From assembly GCF_907164915.1 (NCBI RefSeq), contig NC_061863.1, positions 8,548,340 through 8,612,339 on the forward strand: a stretch of DNA of 64,000 nucleotides. The letters are read 5' to 3'. The position numbers were made by a program, and so were the translations under genes. Below are positions 1 to 12,695 of this stretch, piece by piece. This stretch comes from Impatiens glandulifera. Its lineage: Eukaryota; Streptophyta; Magnoliopsida; Ericales; Balsaminaceae. Within the stretch, counting starts at the first letter, position 1. Each line of letters opens with the position of its first letter. The notes under the pieces are model-generated. The model was not told where the DNA came from. It did no database searches and saw only the letters and a list, made by a program, of their open reading frames with translations.

Positions 1-3000
1 AAAGCATTCCAGAAATATTTCGGGGTACGATATCTGATGATATCACTAAGGCTGAAGAATTTCTCATCGAGATAGAAAAACGCTTTACTAAAAGCGATAA
101 GGCGGAAATGAGTACTTTTCTTAAGTCACTCATTACCATGAGGTATCTGGGGAAGGGGAATATAAGGGAGTACATCCTTAATATGTCCAATGTCGCTTCA
201 AAACTGAGAACACTCAAGTTAGACCTTTTAGAGGACATGTTAGTCCTATTGGTCCTGCTCAAACTTCCTGCTCAATACGATCAGTTCAAAGTTAGTTATA
301 ACTGTCAAAAGGAGAAATGGACTCTTAATGAACTCATTTCTCACTATGTTGAAGAGAAATAAAGAATGAAGCACAAAAGGACTAAGGAGGTACATATGAT
401 TGGAACCTCGAAATATGTCGGCGGCAATAAAAGAAAGTTTAAGGACGTGAAGATTGAGACTACTAAGGCTCCAGTACCAGCTCCTCAGGCTCGTCCTATG
501 GAGAAATCTTGCTTCTTTTGCAAGAAGACTGGACATGAAAAGAAGGATTGTGCCAGCTATCACAATTGGTGTGTGAAGAAAGGTATTGTTCTTACTTTGG
601 TTTGTTCTGAAGTTAATATAGCTTCAGTGCCTCGAAACACTTGGTGGTTAGACTCTGGTTCAACTACTAACATTAGTGTTTCAATGTAGGGTTGCCTAAG
701 CCACCGAAGCCTAATTGATGCTGAAAGACGCGTTTACTTTGGAAATGGGGAATCGGTCGAAGTGGAAGCAGTTGGCAATTTTAAATTGTTGCTAAGTACT
801 GGGCATTTTCTTGAATTAAAAGACACTTTTATTATACCGTCATTTAGACGGAATTTGGTTTCTATTTCTTATTTGGACAAATTCGGTTATTATAGCTCGT
901 TTGGAAACAATGAAGTTACATTGTCTTTGAATTCAAATTTGGTTGGTTTTGGTACTTTTATGTTGAATGACAATTTATACATGCTTGACACTTTAACATC
1001 ATGTTATGAAACCCTAAATGTGCAAATGAGAGGTACTTAGCGAAAATTAAATAATTCAAGTTTATTATGGCACAAACGTTTAGGTCATATTTCGAAAAAT
1101 CGAGTTGAAAGACTCATTAAGGATGGAATCCTTGATTCCATAGATTTTTCGGATATTGAGGTTTGTGTTAACTGCATTAAAGGTAAACAGACCTAAGTGA
1201 AGAGGACAGGTGCTTATCAAGTTACAAAAGTCTTAGAGTTGATACATACAGACATTTGTGGGCCATTTTCCACACCTTCGTGGAATGGTCAACAATACTT
1301 TGTATCATTCATAGATGATTATTCTCGATATTGCTATCTTTACCTCATAAGGGAAAAATCTGAGGCAGTGGACATGTTCAAAGCATTTAAGGTTGAAGTT
1401 GAAAATCAACTCAATAAACGCATTAAGATCATCAGATCTGACCATGATGGTGAATATTACGATAGAAATGATGGATCGGGTGAACAACGTCCAGGATCTT
1501 TTGCTGACTTCCTTAAAGAGTGTGGAATAGTCCCTCAATACACCATGTCGGGTTCTCCTAGCATGAATGGTGTTGCAGAGAGACATAATCGCACATAAAA
1601 AGATATGGTTCGAAGTATGATATGTCAAACTACTTTGCCAAAATCTTTTGGGGGGAAGCATTGAAAACTGCAGTCTACATTCTTAATCGAGTACCGACTA
1701 AGGCGGCAATCAAAGCACCATATGAACTCTGGATTGATCGTAAACTCAGCTTACGTCATTTTAGGGCGTGGGGATGTCCAGCTGAGACAAGGAGTTATAT
1801 GCCAAATGAACCAAAGCTAGCATCTCGTACGATGAGTAGTCACTTTATTGGTTACTCAGAACGGTCAAAGGGGTATAAGTTTTATGATCCCACATCAAGA
1901 AACATTTTTGAGACGGGTACTGCCACGTTCTTTGAGAATGTTGAGTTTGGGGGGAGAAATACAGTTTTAGACTTTTCTTTAGAGGATCAAGAAATCACCA
2001 AAGTGATTGACCTGACACCTCAAGAAGGATTAATCATTCCGACTCCCATACAGTTTCAAGATACAATTGAGGAACCCATTCAAATTGAACGGGAACACCA
2101 AGTTGTAGCTGAAGAACAAACTCAAGAAACTCAAGAACATATTGTTCAAGAGACAACGTTATTACGTAGATCCACTAGAGAACGGAGAAATGCCATTCTG
2201 AATGATTATGTGACATTTCTTCAAGAAAATGAGGACAATGGTGGCATGACTAAGGATGATTCTATCAACTTTTGTCATGCCATGAAGGGTGCTAATTCGG
2301 ATAAATGGATCGAAGCAATGTGTGATGAGTATAAATCAATGCAAGACAATAAGGTTTGGGAACTTGTCCTATTGCCAGAAGGTGTAAAACCCGTAGGTTG
2401 TAAATGGATTTTTAAAAACAAAAACGGGATGTTAATGGTAATGTGGAGAGGTATAAAGCACGTCTTGTAGCTAAAGGTTATACTTAGAAAACAGGAATTG
2501 ACTATTAAGAGACTTTCTCTCCGTTTTTTTCGAAAGACTCTTTTAGGACAATCATGGTTCTAGTGGCACATTTTGATTTGGAGCTTCATCAGATGGATGT
2601 AAAGACAGCGTTTCTGAATGGTGACATTGATGAAACAATCTAAATGGTACAACTTGAAAGTTTTGAGGTCGATGACCCGAAACAAATGGTTTGTAAATTA
2701 AGAAAATCTATATATGGACTAAAACAAGCGTCTCGCCAGTGGTATCACAAATTTCATCAAATAATTCTCTTGAAATCTATGTACAGTTTTGAAATGAATG
2801 TAGTTGATGATTGTGTTTATCAAAAGTTTAGTGGGAGTAAATTTATTTTTTTGGTTTTGTATGTGGATGACATTCTGCTTGCCACAAACGATATGAGCTT
2901 CTTGCACGAAACTAAGAAATTTCTTTCGAATAACTTAGAAATGAAAGATATTGGTAAAGAATCTTTTGTACTAGGGATCCAAATATATCGTGAAAGAGCT

Positions 3001-3835
3001 CAGTATATTCTTGGGTTATCTCAAAGGAGCTATATCAATAAAGTGCTTGAACGATTTGGCATGCAGAATTGCAAACCAGGAAATACTTCAGTTGCCAAAG
3101 GAGATAAATTCAGTTTAAATCAATGTCCAAAATCAAGTTTAGACATCCAGTAATACAAAAGATTTCATATGCTTCTGCAGTTGGAAGTCTTATGTATGCA
3201 CAAGTATGTACGCGTCCGGATATTGCGTTCATAGTTGGTGTGTTAGGCAGATATCTCAATAATCTTAGAATAAATCACTGGAAACAAGCTAAAAGGGTGA
3301 TGAGATACCTAAAGAAAACAAAGGATTATATGCTCACATATAGGAGGTCAGACCATTTGGAGATCGTTTGGTATTCTGACTCTGATTTTGCGGGTTGCCC
3401 AGACAGTAGAAGATCTATATCTGGTTGCATTTATACATTGGCTGGAGGAGCCATCTCTTGGCGTAGTGCCAAACAGACACTTGTTACCAGCTCTACTATG
3501 GAGGCTGAATTTGTGGCATGTTTTGAAGCATCACATTAGGGAATTTGGTTAAAGAATTTTGTTACAAGGCTACGCATTATTCCGGGGGTCGAAAAACCTA
3601 TTAAGATTTTTTGTGACAATAATTCAGCTGTTTTGTATTCCAATAACAATAGGAGCTCGTCGAAGTCAAAGCATATTGACATTAAGTTCCTACGTGTGAA
3701 ATAAATGGTACAAAGTGGTTAGATTTGCATCGAGCATTTAGAAACAAAATCTATGTTAGCAGACCCCCTAACTAAAGGTGTAACACCTATGGTATTTTAC
3801 GGGCATACTGCACGTATGGGTGTGTTACAATTTAA
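1..3835 (+). pseudogene. Copia gag-pol polyprotein remnant
   Basis: Gag lies at 1-620 and ends in a CCHC knuckle (CFFCKKTGHEKKDC, about 511-552). A protease motif WWLDSGSTTN sits near 641-670. The integrase HHCC region is at about 1,060-1,195, with catalytic-core motifs HTD (about 1,246), RSDHDGEY (about 1,436) and GVAERHNRT (about 1,570-1,597). The reverse transcriptase has YVDDILLA near 2,860, and RNase H follows from about 3,360 (SDSDFAG, SSTMEAEF). In-frame stops occur at about 360, 687, 1,038, 1,194 and 1,596, and the frame changes near 1,600, 2,460-2,640 and 3,120. The element therefore cannot make its polyprotein. Confidence 0.88.
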
Positions 3836-4245
3836 GGAAATTTCATTATACTGGGAGAGTATGCTACAATGAATTTTTTGTCAATTGCGCGATATTTTCT
3901 AAAACACTTTTCTGATTAAAAATAAAGTTTATTTTTGACACTTTTGTATATTACATTCAAAGATAACGATCTCATTAAGTTTGGACTAGAGAAAATTGAC
4001 ATATTCAGGTCACATTAATGTGATTTTCTCTCTACATGTTTCATAATTGATCTATGTCGTTTGATTGCAGTAGTATCAGTCATTATTGTTAGTTTAGCCG
4101 TAAATATGACAAATGCTTCTTCAGTCCTATATTGCTATGATTGATGGACCAGATTGTTATAAGCCCTTTATTTTTATTGACTGATAAATTGAGCTCTTGA
4201 AGAATAATGTGTTCATTCGGATACATATTAATTTCAGTGGGAGAT

Positions 4246-4700
4246 TGTTGGATTTCGGATTTAAATATATATGTAGAACACATTATTAGATTAAAGTCAT
4301 GGGCTTAATGATTATGAAATGAATAATTGTAGATACCCGTTTAGTATTTGTTTATTTGGTGACGTGACAAAACAAGTATTAATAATATGGTTGGCCTTCT
4401 TATATTGTGGACTTTAACAATATATGGGCTTCAACTAGGGTCAGGTCCCTGAGACAAGTATTATTTAAGAAACAGGAGAGGGAGATTTAAAGAAGAACTC
4501 TCACGCCTTCTCTCTCTCAACTTTCCTCCGTTTTCTTGTCCTTTGATTTCCCTCGTCAATATCAGAGGTGAACAGATAATACTTAGTCTTGAAAGACCTA
4601 GCCGTTACTTTCAAAAACTGATCAATCCGGATCTACAATGGGATCATCTTCAGGTACGCTTCCGCTGCGTTATAATTATAGTCTATATTCATGATTAAGA
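4246..4700 (+). repeat. 3' LTR of the first Copia element
   Basis: The sequence CAGTGGGAGAT before 4,246 is a typical Copia polypurine tract, and the LTR begins TGTTGGATTTCGG directly after it. The end is estimated: transcribed-leader-like sequence continues to about 4,670-4,700. No matching 5' LTR exists in the window. Confidence 0.6.
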
Positions 4701-5542
4701 TAATGATCTATCAGATAAACCCAAATTATGCTCACCTCTATATATGAATAATATATGAAAAGAGGCTTGATACATGTATTGATTTTGTTAACATTTTTGC
4801 ATTCAAGGTATAATTGTCCTAAAGGGGGAAGTAATTTAAAGAACAAAATTGGAGTTGACAGCAAAGAAGGGGCATAGGGGAAAGATAAAAAGATTGAAGA
4901 CAAGAAGAACTTGGGGAACCTCTAAACAATAATAGTCAAGCTACTGGAAATAGGAACAATCAGAAGGCTAATTTGGAGAAAGTGGAGTTGAATGAGAACA
5001 ACAAGGACAATTAAAGTAGAAGGGGTGCATGAATTTGTTCAAAGTAATTGTGATAATAAAAAGGAATAGCTGATTAGCACTGAGGCTGAGAAGGAGCTAT
5101 GTGGAGAGGAATCTGATGGCTGGAAAGGAAGGAAATGAGGGATTGCCTTTTCAAGAATCTCTGATCCCCTCATAGGGAGAGGTAAAAGAGTAAAAATAAA
5201 AAATTATTTTACGAAAAAATTACAATTTTATTCTTCCTTCTTGTGAGGGAACAGTGATTCCGTAACAGAAGATCTATCCCATCCCATTTTATAAGCCCAT
5301 CAAATACATGATTATTAATTAAGGTCTAAGACAATCCCGTGCTCATATTGATTAAATTCAATACTTTTTAATTTTATTATTATAAGACTTCATACAACAA
5401 TAATTTATATATACTAACGTTTGGGCCTGAATATGGTTAGCATTTGTGTTCACACTAATGAAAATTTTTACTAAATTAATTTTCAAATTCCTATAAATAC
5501 AAAAGTTTTTAAGAACGGTGACAAAGTTTTTTTTCACATTAT

Positions 5543-5600
5543 GTTTTATTTTATTTTATTTTATTTTATTTTATTTTATTTTATTTTATTTTATTTTATT
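5543..5600. repeat. (TTTTA)n microsatellite
   Basis: About eleven perfect copies of the pentamer TTTTA run without interruption. Confidence 0.95.
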
Positions 5601-5899
5601 ACGATCACATTGATTTAGTATGGATTTGAGTAATGTTTTCCCAACAATCTTACCTGTTTTCTTATTTTATACAGTAGAGCACACCCCTTGCAATTCTAGC
5701 CACAAAATTGCAATCTTCACAACCGAGTAATAATAAAAAATTATATATTTACAAGAAAAATTATTTACTCTTGTAAATATTTTAATTGGCGGGATAAACA
5801 ATATTTATAAATTATTTTCCTGTCAATAAAGATCAATTATCTTTACTAATGTGGGTTTTTTTTTTTTTTTTCTTTTACTTTTATTGCCTAGAATGAATT

Positions 5900-5976
5900 A
5901 TTTTCATATTACATTCTTATACTAATAATAATAGTTTATTTTCATATTAGATTCTTATACTAATAATAATAGTTTA
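5900..5976. repeat. 38-bp direct tandem duplication
   Basis: Two adjacent near-identical units contain TTCATATTA(C/G)ATTC followed by TTATACTAATAATAATAG. The first TTCATATT is at 5,903 and the second at 5,941, so the period is 38 bp. Confidence 0.85.
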
Positions 5977-6160
5977 TTTAGTTAATGTAGAAATGGTAAA
6001 ACAAAATATGGATAGAGAAATTTATTCATTTTATTCCAATATGAGATATTCATGATTTCAATCTTACATATGATTAAATTTATCATCATCATGAATTAAG
6101 ATCAGAATGATCATCACATATATTATCAACCAAAAAATAAATAATATTACTATCAAAACA

Positions 6161-8558
6161 TCAAAGACCTCTCGTGCATGAAACAATTGGATATACTTTG
6201 GAAGGGATGGACACTCTTGCGTTTTTACAAACCGCAAAAGTGTTACCCATAGAGCTTGACATTATGTTTACATTGTCAAAAACGATATTGTTACATGGAA
6301 ATTGATCGCTGCAATCTAGGAGAATTGCTTCATTAATTGCAGATCTTCCTTGCACATTTATATACTTCACATTGCTCACTTGTACTGCGCCCGCCTTCAA
6401 AATTAGAAATATATCAACACAAATAATTCTTTTATTATTCCACAAAATTAATTAAATATACTTACTTTTTTTGGACAGTTGTGTTTGCCATTGCAATAAT
6501 TTTGATCAATAATAATTGAGTTCTTAACATCATTCAATTGAATGCGTTCAAATGTAATATTTCTTGCATATCCCTTTCCACCCTACAAAATAACATCGAA
6601 TCATAATGTTAAATGATTTCTTAATTATATGTTTACTTTTCAACTTAGTTAATTTACCTGCCATGTCTTTATCCTTGCCCCATTAGATGTTCTTGTGAAA
6701 TTGCAGTTTAATATGTGAACATTTTCCACAGTATCCTGAGATCCGCCTTGACCAAGGCTGCCCACACTTCAATAATATGACAACAAATAAACACGATTAT
6801 GACGGTTCTCAACAAAAAAAAGTTTTCAAATGGGCTCTATTTTACCTTATGCCGTGCCCAGGTCCGCATTGAACTCCTTCAACCAAAATGTTTGAAGTAC
6901 CAGTACTAATTGCAACACAATCATCTCCTACAATGAGACATACAATAAATTAGATTACTTCTTTTTAAATAATAAATACTATAAAACTAGTGACAAGACA
7001 AACGGTCAAACCTGTGCCAATAATTGAGTTTATGATTTTAACGTTAGATGAGTAAGAGATGTCGATTCCATCTGTATTAGGACTGTTTTCGGGTGCGGAG
7101 ATTGTAAGGCCGGAAATGGAAACCTGGTTGCATAAATGTATGGATATATGTCTACCTGGAGGGTTCACATGAGTCAACCCTCTTAATGCAAGGTTTTCGC
7201 AGCTTGAAAACATTAATCCCTGCATCAATTAATTCTCACATTTGAATAAGTGGAGAAGATAAAAAAAAAACAAGAAACTAACTAATTATGGGTACCTAAA
7301 CTAGTTAATTTAATCCAACAATTTTATCATCAAATTAATAAGAAACTTAGATTTTGCAAAAATTTAATTTTTTTTTTTGTATAAGGTGCTTGGGACAACT
7401 CTCGCTTACCTCGATTGGTCCACGAAATATACATTTTCCATTGACAATTATTTTAATAAAAATCGAACTTGGAAACCTTAAGTCAACTTCTAAACACCCC
7501 CACATATCAAAACAATGATAAGAATAAAATTAACAGAATTGACATTGATCAAAGAGTTATGCAAAACACTTACCATTGGTCTTGAGCACATGTTTGCATT
7601 CTGTAAATAAACATTATTAATTAGTATATCAGTTTGAAATGTATATCAATATTATTAAATCACATGGTTTCTATGTTAAATCTCTTCCTATCAAATAGAA
7701 CTTCAAGATACCTATAAGTGAAGGTAAAAAAATACTATTCTATTATAGAATTGATTTTGAAAGGTAAAAATCAATCCCTTAATTTAAAGAAAACTTACTT
7801 GTTGGTTCCAATTGTTATTGATATAGTCGCTATCGTCACTAACGACATTTATCCACCATGGTGAACCTTGCCCATCAAGTTTCCCGTTTCCATAAACTTG
7901 AAGACCGTTAACATGTGAGAACCCTATCCATGTGTTTTCCACACAACCTTTCCAATCACTTAATTTCTTGGGTGCCACCAGGGTTCCATCGATCTACAAA
8001 GATTTATTTTGTATTTTAAATATATAAATAAAATTATCTAAAAAGATTGAAAAGAAATTAAAAGATGGGTCATCCAAGATTCTTGTTTCTATCATCAAAT
8101 TAGATCACCTGAACTTGTATAGTTGATCCTATACAAGGACCTTTGAATTGAAGAGGACTCAACAAGTATGTCTTTCCTCCAGGCACCACCATGGTGGCAC
8201 TGCTTCTACTTGCACATGCTTCAGCCCAAGCTTTTAAGAAAGCCTTCAAATTAAATAGGGTTCATCAAATTCATTTCCATTGTAATTATATTAAACTGAG
8301 ATTAGTCTTAAAGTTTACAGATCAATTAGCGAAATAATAATTACCCAAGAATCGTCTACATTCCCATTTCCCTTAGCACCAAATTGTATTACATCAAATG
8401 TAACTGCTAAAGTATGGTCTAAAAGTAATAATAGAGAACATGAAAATGTTAAAATTGTATTTAACCACTCCTGTCAATAAAAAAAGAATAAATGAGTATC
8501 ATAAAATAAATAAAATAATTAAAAATAAATTTTATTTTATGAAGAAATGTCTTACCAT
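6161..8558 (-). CDS. Polygalacturonase (GH28 pectinase), copy 1, ten exons, 411 aa
   Basis: The enzyme family hydrolyses alpha-1,4 galacturonan in cell-wall pectin. Exons on the minus strand: 8558-8556, 8470-8345, 8243-8109, 7993-7799, 7600-7574, 7219-7012, 6927-6846, 6766-6658, 6582-6466, 6394-6161. All introns are GT..AG, and the joined frame is open for 1,236 nt. Exon 1 holds only the ATG. Residues 2-24 form a hydrophobic signal peptide ([11 protein letters not shown]), so the product should be secreted. All four GH28 motifs are present: SPNTDG (Asp212), GDDC (Asp233/Asp234), CGPGHG (His256) and RIK (Arg290/Lys292), plus a Tyr at about 324. There is no long pro-region between the signal and the [12 protein letters not shown] start of the fold. 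Endo versus exo action cannot be decided. It is a paralogue of the gene at 29,684-32,335. Confidence 0.93.
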
Positions 8559-8646
8559 TTTATCAAAATCACAAACCAATTCACACACAACACAAAAAAA
8601 AAGAGAAAGAAATCTTGAATGTAGTCTAATGAAAGAATAACAATCA

Positions 8647-8654
8647 TTTATATA
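8647..8654 (-). promoter_or_regulatory. Probable TATA box of polygalacturonase 1
   Basis: TATATAAA on the minus strand lies about 90 bases upstream of the ATG. The element and its surroundings (CATGAAATAACTATATAAAT) are conserved upstream of the second polygalacturonase. Confidence 0.6.
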
Positions 8655-9524
8655 GTTATTTCATGATCATGTTTTAATTTTTTTAAGATAAATGATAAAT
8701 ATAATATTAGTAACATTTAATAACTGTAATTAGTGATAAAGCAAATATATATATATATACTTATTACTATTCAAGATTTTCAAAATATTACTTCATTAAA
8801 TTTATTTATATAAATATAATCTAATGAACAACAGCCATTTAATTATATGGCCATCTCATTGTTTTTTCTAGTAAATATTACTATTTCACTATTTATAAAG
8901 ATTTTCAAAATATTATCTAAATTAAGTTATATGAATAACTTTTAAAAAAGTTAATGCAATATAAAATAAATTAAAGTAGTTAAATTCAAGGACAGTCTAT
9001 TAAAGAATTCAAGTCGGATACAGTCCACCAAAAATATATATTTTTTATTATATTTTTATTGTAGAAATGTGTTGTCTCATTCATTTTTTTAATTTAATTC
9101 CCTATTTACTTTTCTAATTTAAAAAAATGTTATTAACTCTTTTTATTTATAAAATTTTTGCAAAATCCCCTAATTCTAATTTCTGAATTCGTTTATTATT
9201 TAAGCATGACAGTAAAAACTTAACAAAAATACGAAAGTTTAAAATGTCATTAAACACTCCCGGACACACAATGAGAAATCTTATCAATTATCATCTTGTA
9301 ATAAGTTAATGAAAAATAATAATAAACATATTCCATTTATGAATATAGTCTAATTAATGAATGAAATAACTACCATTTTGAAATGGATGAAACCCGTTTC
9401 GTTATTTGGTGAAGATCAGTTGTTTCACATCTGAGCCTATATGTAACCTTTGAAAAAAAAAATCATAACGTTGTTTAAATTCCCATATTTGTTTTTCTAT
9501 ATTTATTAAATATTTTTTTCAAAT

Positions 9525-9605
<81 letters not shown>

Positions 9606-9990
9606 CAAGTAAATCCTATATCTAATATTATATATAAAAAAAAAAATTAAATTAAAACAGATTTTTTAAACTTTTTGAGTCTTTTTAAATGGCCAATTCA
9701 AGCCAATGTTGGTTTTATAAAAAAAAAATATTTTTTTTTCTTGGTCAATGACCTTTTATTTACATAGAACTTTCTTTTTTTAGTTATGTTTTATTTATTT
9801 ACATGTTAAATGTATTATTAAGGTTTACATATTTACAAATATTAAAATAGAATCTTAAACTCCTATCAAAATAACAAATTTAAAAAGAAAGAAATCATGC
9901 ATGGGATGGTATATAAAGATAAAAAAAAAAAATTATAATCTAAAAAGATCTATGCAAAGGGGGTTACAATGGGGCTGCTCCTTTGCTTTT
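8655..9990. other. 5' flank of polygalacturonase 1, no gene
   Basis: AT-rich sequence without coding content. Most of it to about 9,530 is recognisably duplicated in the 5' region of polygalacturonase 2, at 32,430-33,000 and again at 37,466-38,516. Confidence 0.7.
9526..9600. repeat. (TA)n microsatellite
   Basis: About 37 uninterrupted TA dinucleotides. They stand close to where homology between the flanks of polygalacturonase 1 and 2 ends. Confidence 0.95.
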
Positions 9991-11690
9991 GGAATGAAAA
10001 ACAGAAATTTCCCAAGCAAAACTTGTGACACAACCCAAGAATGGTTGATGTTTTCTTAGGGTTTCGGTTGTGGAAAAGGTTGGGCAGCATAATGACATGT
10101 CAATGTGAAAAAAAGATTCTTTTATTGGGTGTTAAGAGGGGTATTTATAGATAAAGCTATTTAACCCTATGGCCCAAAGACCCATTTAACACACTTGACC
10201 ATTAGAAAGAAAAACTATTTTAAATATTTACAAATGTTTAAAATAATGGAACAATCTCCATTTGACATTTCACTAAATGTCAAGTTTTCATCCAATGCGA
10301 TTTAAGCTTTATTTAATAATGACATAATACTTTGTCATTTTAATTTTGTAATTAAAAATGACCAAGACTTCATGCTTCTTCTCTTCAACACACGGTTGGA
10401 TTATTTTTCCTTTATCAACTTCTTCTTTTATTTTAGCAACTTCTCTTTCTTTCTTTGACCACACATGATCGGATTGAGATCTGTCACCATCGTGAAGGTG
10501 AACAATGCATTCATATTTCCTTTTTAGCAAATAGTTCTTGGGAATAAATCGGATCTTTGGCATGGGTCGGTCCATAGGTCGGGTCACCAGTCTGATCCGT
10601 CAATTAGATTCTTTCTTTGGCCTTACATTGGATTGAATTGCCTTTGATTTGGATCTTCTTGGTCCTATTCACAAATCTGATCCGAATCTTGCATGTGGAT
10701 CATGGATTGACCCATTTCCCTTTATCCTAAAAAAGAAATAAAATTAAAACAACCAATTAAAGAAAGAAATTTTATTATTATTATTATTAATTATTCCTGT
10801 TTCTAAGGAACAATTCTAATTATAATAAAATACTAACTAATTAAGTCAAATAATTAAATTGCAAAATCTAATCTAACAACTAATCTTAACAACTAATCTA
10901 GTCGACAACTAATCTAACAAATTAAGAAAACAAATCTAATTAATGAAAGTAAAATACATAAAAAATATACTAACGACTTTATAAAAAATGTTAATATATA
11001 ATTTATAAATTTTTTATTATATAAATACCAAAGGTAATTAATTAAATAAAATATTAGATATTTTAAGTATAATAACTTCCCTAAGTGTTGTAACGTAGAC
11101 AAATTACTACCTTAACTTTATTAAGAATCTAAAATCAATTATTTTCAAAAACTCAATTGTTCTAAAAATAATAGTCTTTAAAATAAATCGTGCAATGAGC
11201 CCGTGAATGAATTCGAAAAACTTGTATAGGTTCCAATTTATTAAAAGCATACACTATAAAATTTGAGGGGTGAAAAATGAGTATCTACAGAATGCCCCTC
11301 TTGGACAAACTTTGTAGAAAACACTCGGTTTTAGAAAAATGCATGTCCAAGCTTGAAAATAGGCACTGCGTTTTGAAAACACCCAACTTATAGTTTATTT
11401 TGGATTCCTTGAATAAAAAGAGAACAAACCTGACGAGTCTCTCTAAAGACCCGTGTAATTACTCTTCATTCTTCAAAGTCGGTTCATCATCCACTTGTTG
11501 ACGATTCACCTCTATTTAGAATATACATCGCTCTTGGTTTATCGATCATGTAGATCAAACCTGGTTGTTTCGACTATATCACTACACACCTCGCATAGCC
11601 TTTTGATTGTACGTGAGTATACATCTTGACTTAGTTTACTGATTGTGTTTTTATTACTCTTCTCATTGAGCAATTTAATAATTATTTTAA
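9991..11690. other. Non-coding, probably retroelement-derived sequence
   Basis: Minus-strand open stretches such as 10,309-10,587 match no family I recognise. The phrase GAGTATCTACAGAATGCCCC near 11,280 resembles the untranslated or LTR parts of plant Gypsy elements. That is recollection of style, not a match I could test. Confidence 0.3.
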
Positions 11691-12695
11691 TCACAACTCT
11701 ATTTAGTGATTATGTTTGTCTCACTTCTCTAATGGAGTGAAAAAATCTTAATGATTATTCTAATAACAACTCTGCTTAGTGATTATTATAGATTTTAGTA
11801 TCTCTTGTCAGTTTAGCGAAATACTATATAATCACTATTTTGCTTAGTAATTATTATAGATTTAAGTGTCGCTGGTTAGTTTAGAAAAATACTATTTAAT
11901 CACAATTCTCCTAAATGATTATTGTAGATTTAAGTGTCGCTGATCAGCTTAGTGAAATACTATTTAATCACGATTTTGCTTAGTGATTATTATAGATTTA
12001 AGTGTCGCTGGCCAGTTTAACGAAATACTGTTTAATCATAATTCTTCTTAGTGATTATTATAGATTTATGTATCGCTAGTCATTTTAGCGAAATACTATT
12101 TAATCACAATTCTGCTTAGTAATTATTATAAATTTAAATATCGCTGGTCAGTTTAGCGAAATAGTATTTTATCACAATTCTACTTAGTGATTATTATAGA
12201 TTTAAGTGTCGCTGGTCAGTTTAGCGAAATACTATTTAATCATAATACTGCTTAGTGATTATTATAGATTTAAGTGTCACTGGTCAGTTTAACGAAATAC
12301 TAATTAATCACAATTCTACTTAGTGATTATTATAGATTTAAGTGTCGTTGGTCAGTTTAGCGAAATATTATTTAATCACAATTCTGATTAGTGATTATTG
12401 TAGTTCTAAGTGTCGCTTGTCAATTTAGCGAAATACTATTTAATCACAACTCTAATTAGTGATTATTATGGATTTGAGTATCGCTAGTCAGTTTAGTGAA
12501 ATACTATTTAATCACAATTATGCTTAGTGATTATTATAGATTTAAGTATCGTTTTTCAGTTTAGAGAAATACTATTTAATATCAATTTTGTTTTGTGATT
12601 ATTAAAGATTTAAGTATCGCTTTCCAGTTTAGCAAAATACTATTTAATCGCAACTCTAATTAGTGATTATTATGGATTTAAGTATCGCTTTTAGA
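11690..12695. repeat. ~68-bp tandem repeat array, about 14 copies
   Basis: The unit runs AGTGATTATTATAGATTTAA, then GTGTCGCTGGTCAGTTTAGC, then GAAATACTATTTAATCACAA, then TTCTGCTT, 68 bases in all. Copies are imperfect but keep the 68-69 base period, for example starts at about 11,777 and 11,846. No coding frame is kept across the array. Confidence 0.9.

Larger units (their letters stand above)
1..4700 (+). mobile_element. Ty1/Copia LTR retrotransposon, 5' end outside window, degenerate
   Basis: The order gag, protease, integrase, reverse transcriptase, RNase H is that of Ty1/Copia elements. The left edge of the window cuts the element inside gag, so its 5' LTR and primer site are not visible. 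The 3' side is present: remnants of RNase H reach about 3,835, then about 400 non-coding bases, a purine-rich tract just before 4,246, and an LTR starting TGTTGG. The right LTR border is not precise because no second LTR is available for comparison. The protein resembles the TNT1-like group (GKQ and LYVDDILLA motifs), which is a family-level inference. Confidence 0.88.
4701..6130. other. AT-rich intergenic sequence
   Basis: No gene is recognisable. A purine-rich stretch at about 4,810-5,170 reads partly open on the plus strand (about 4,905-5,015) and could be a decayed LINE ORF1 fragment, but it has stops and no clear motif. The rest is AT-rich DNA with simple repeats. From about 5,980 the sequence is the 3' flank of polygalacturonase 1 and is shared with 29,500-29,680. 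Confidence 0.5.

Noticed and set aside
4810..5170. Purine-rich plus-strand stretch as a gene or LINE ORF1
   Set aside because: Only short open pieces and no domain-level pattern; too weak to call.
10309..10587. 92-codon minus-strand open frame
   Set aside because: No recognisable domain, unclear start context, and it lies in retroelement-like non-coding sequence.
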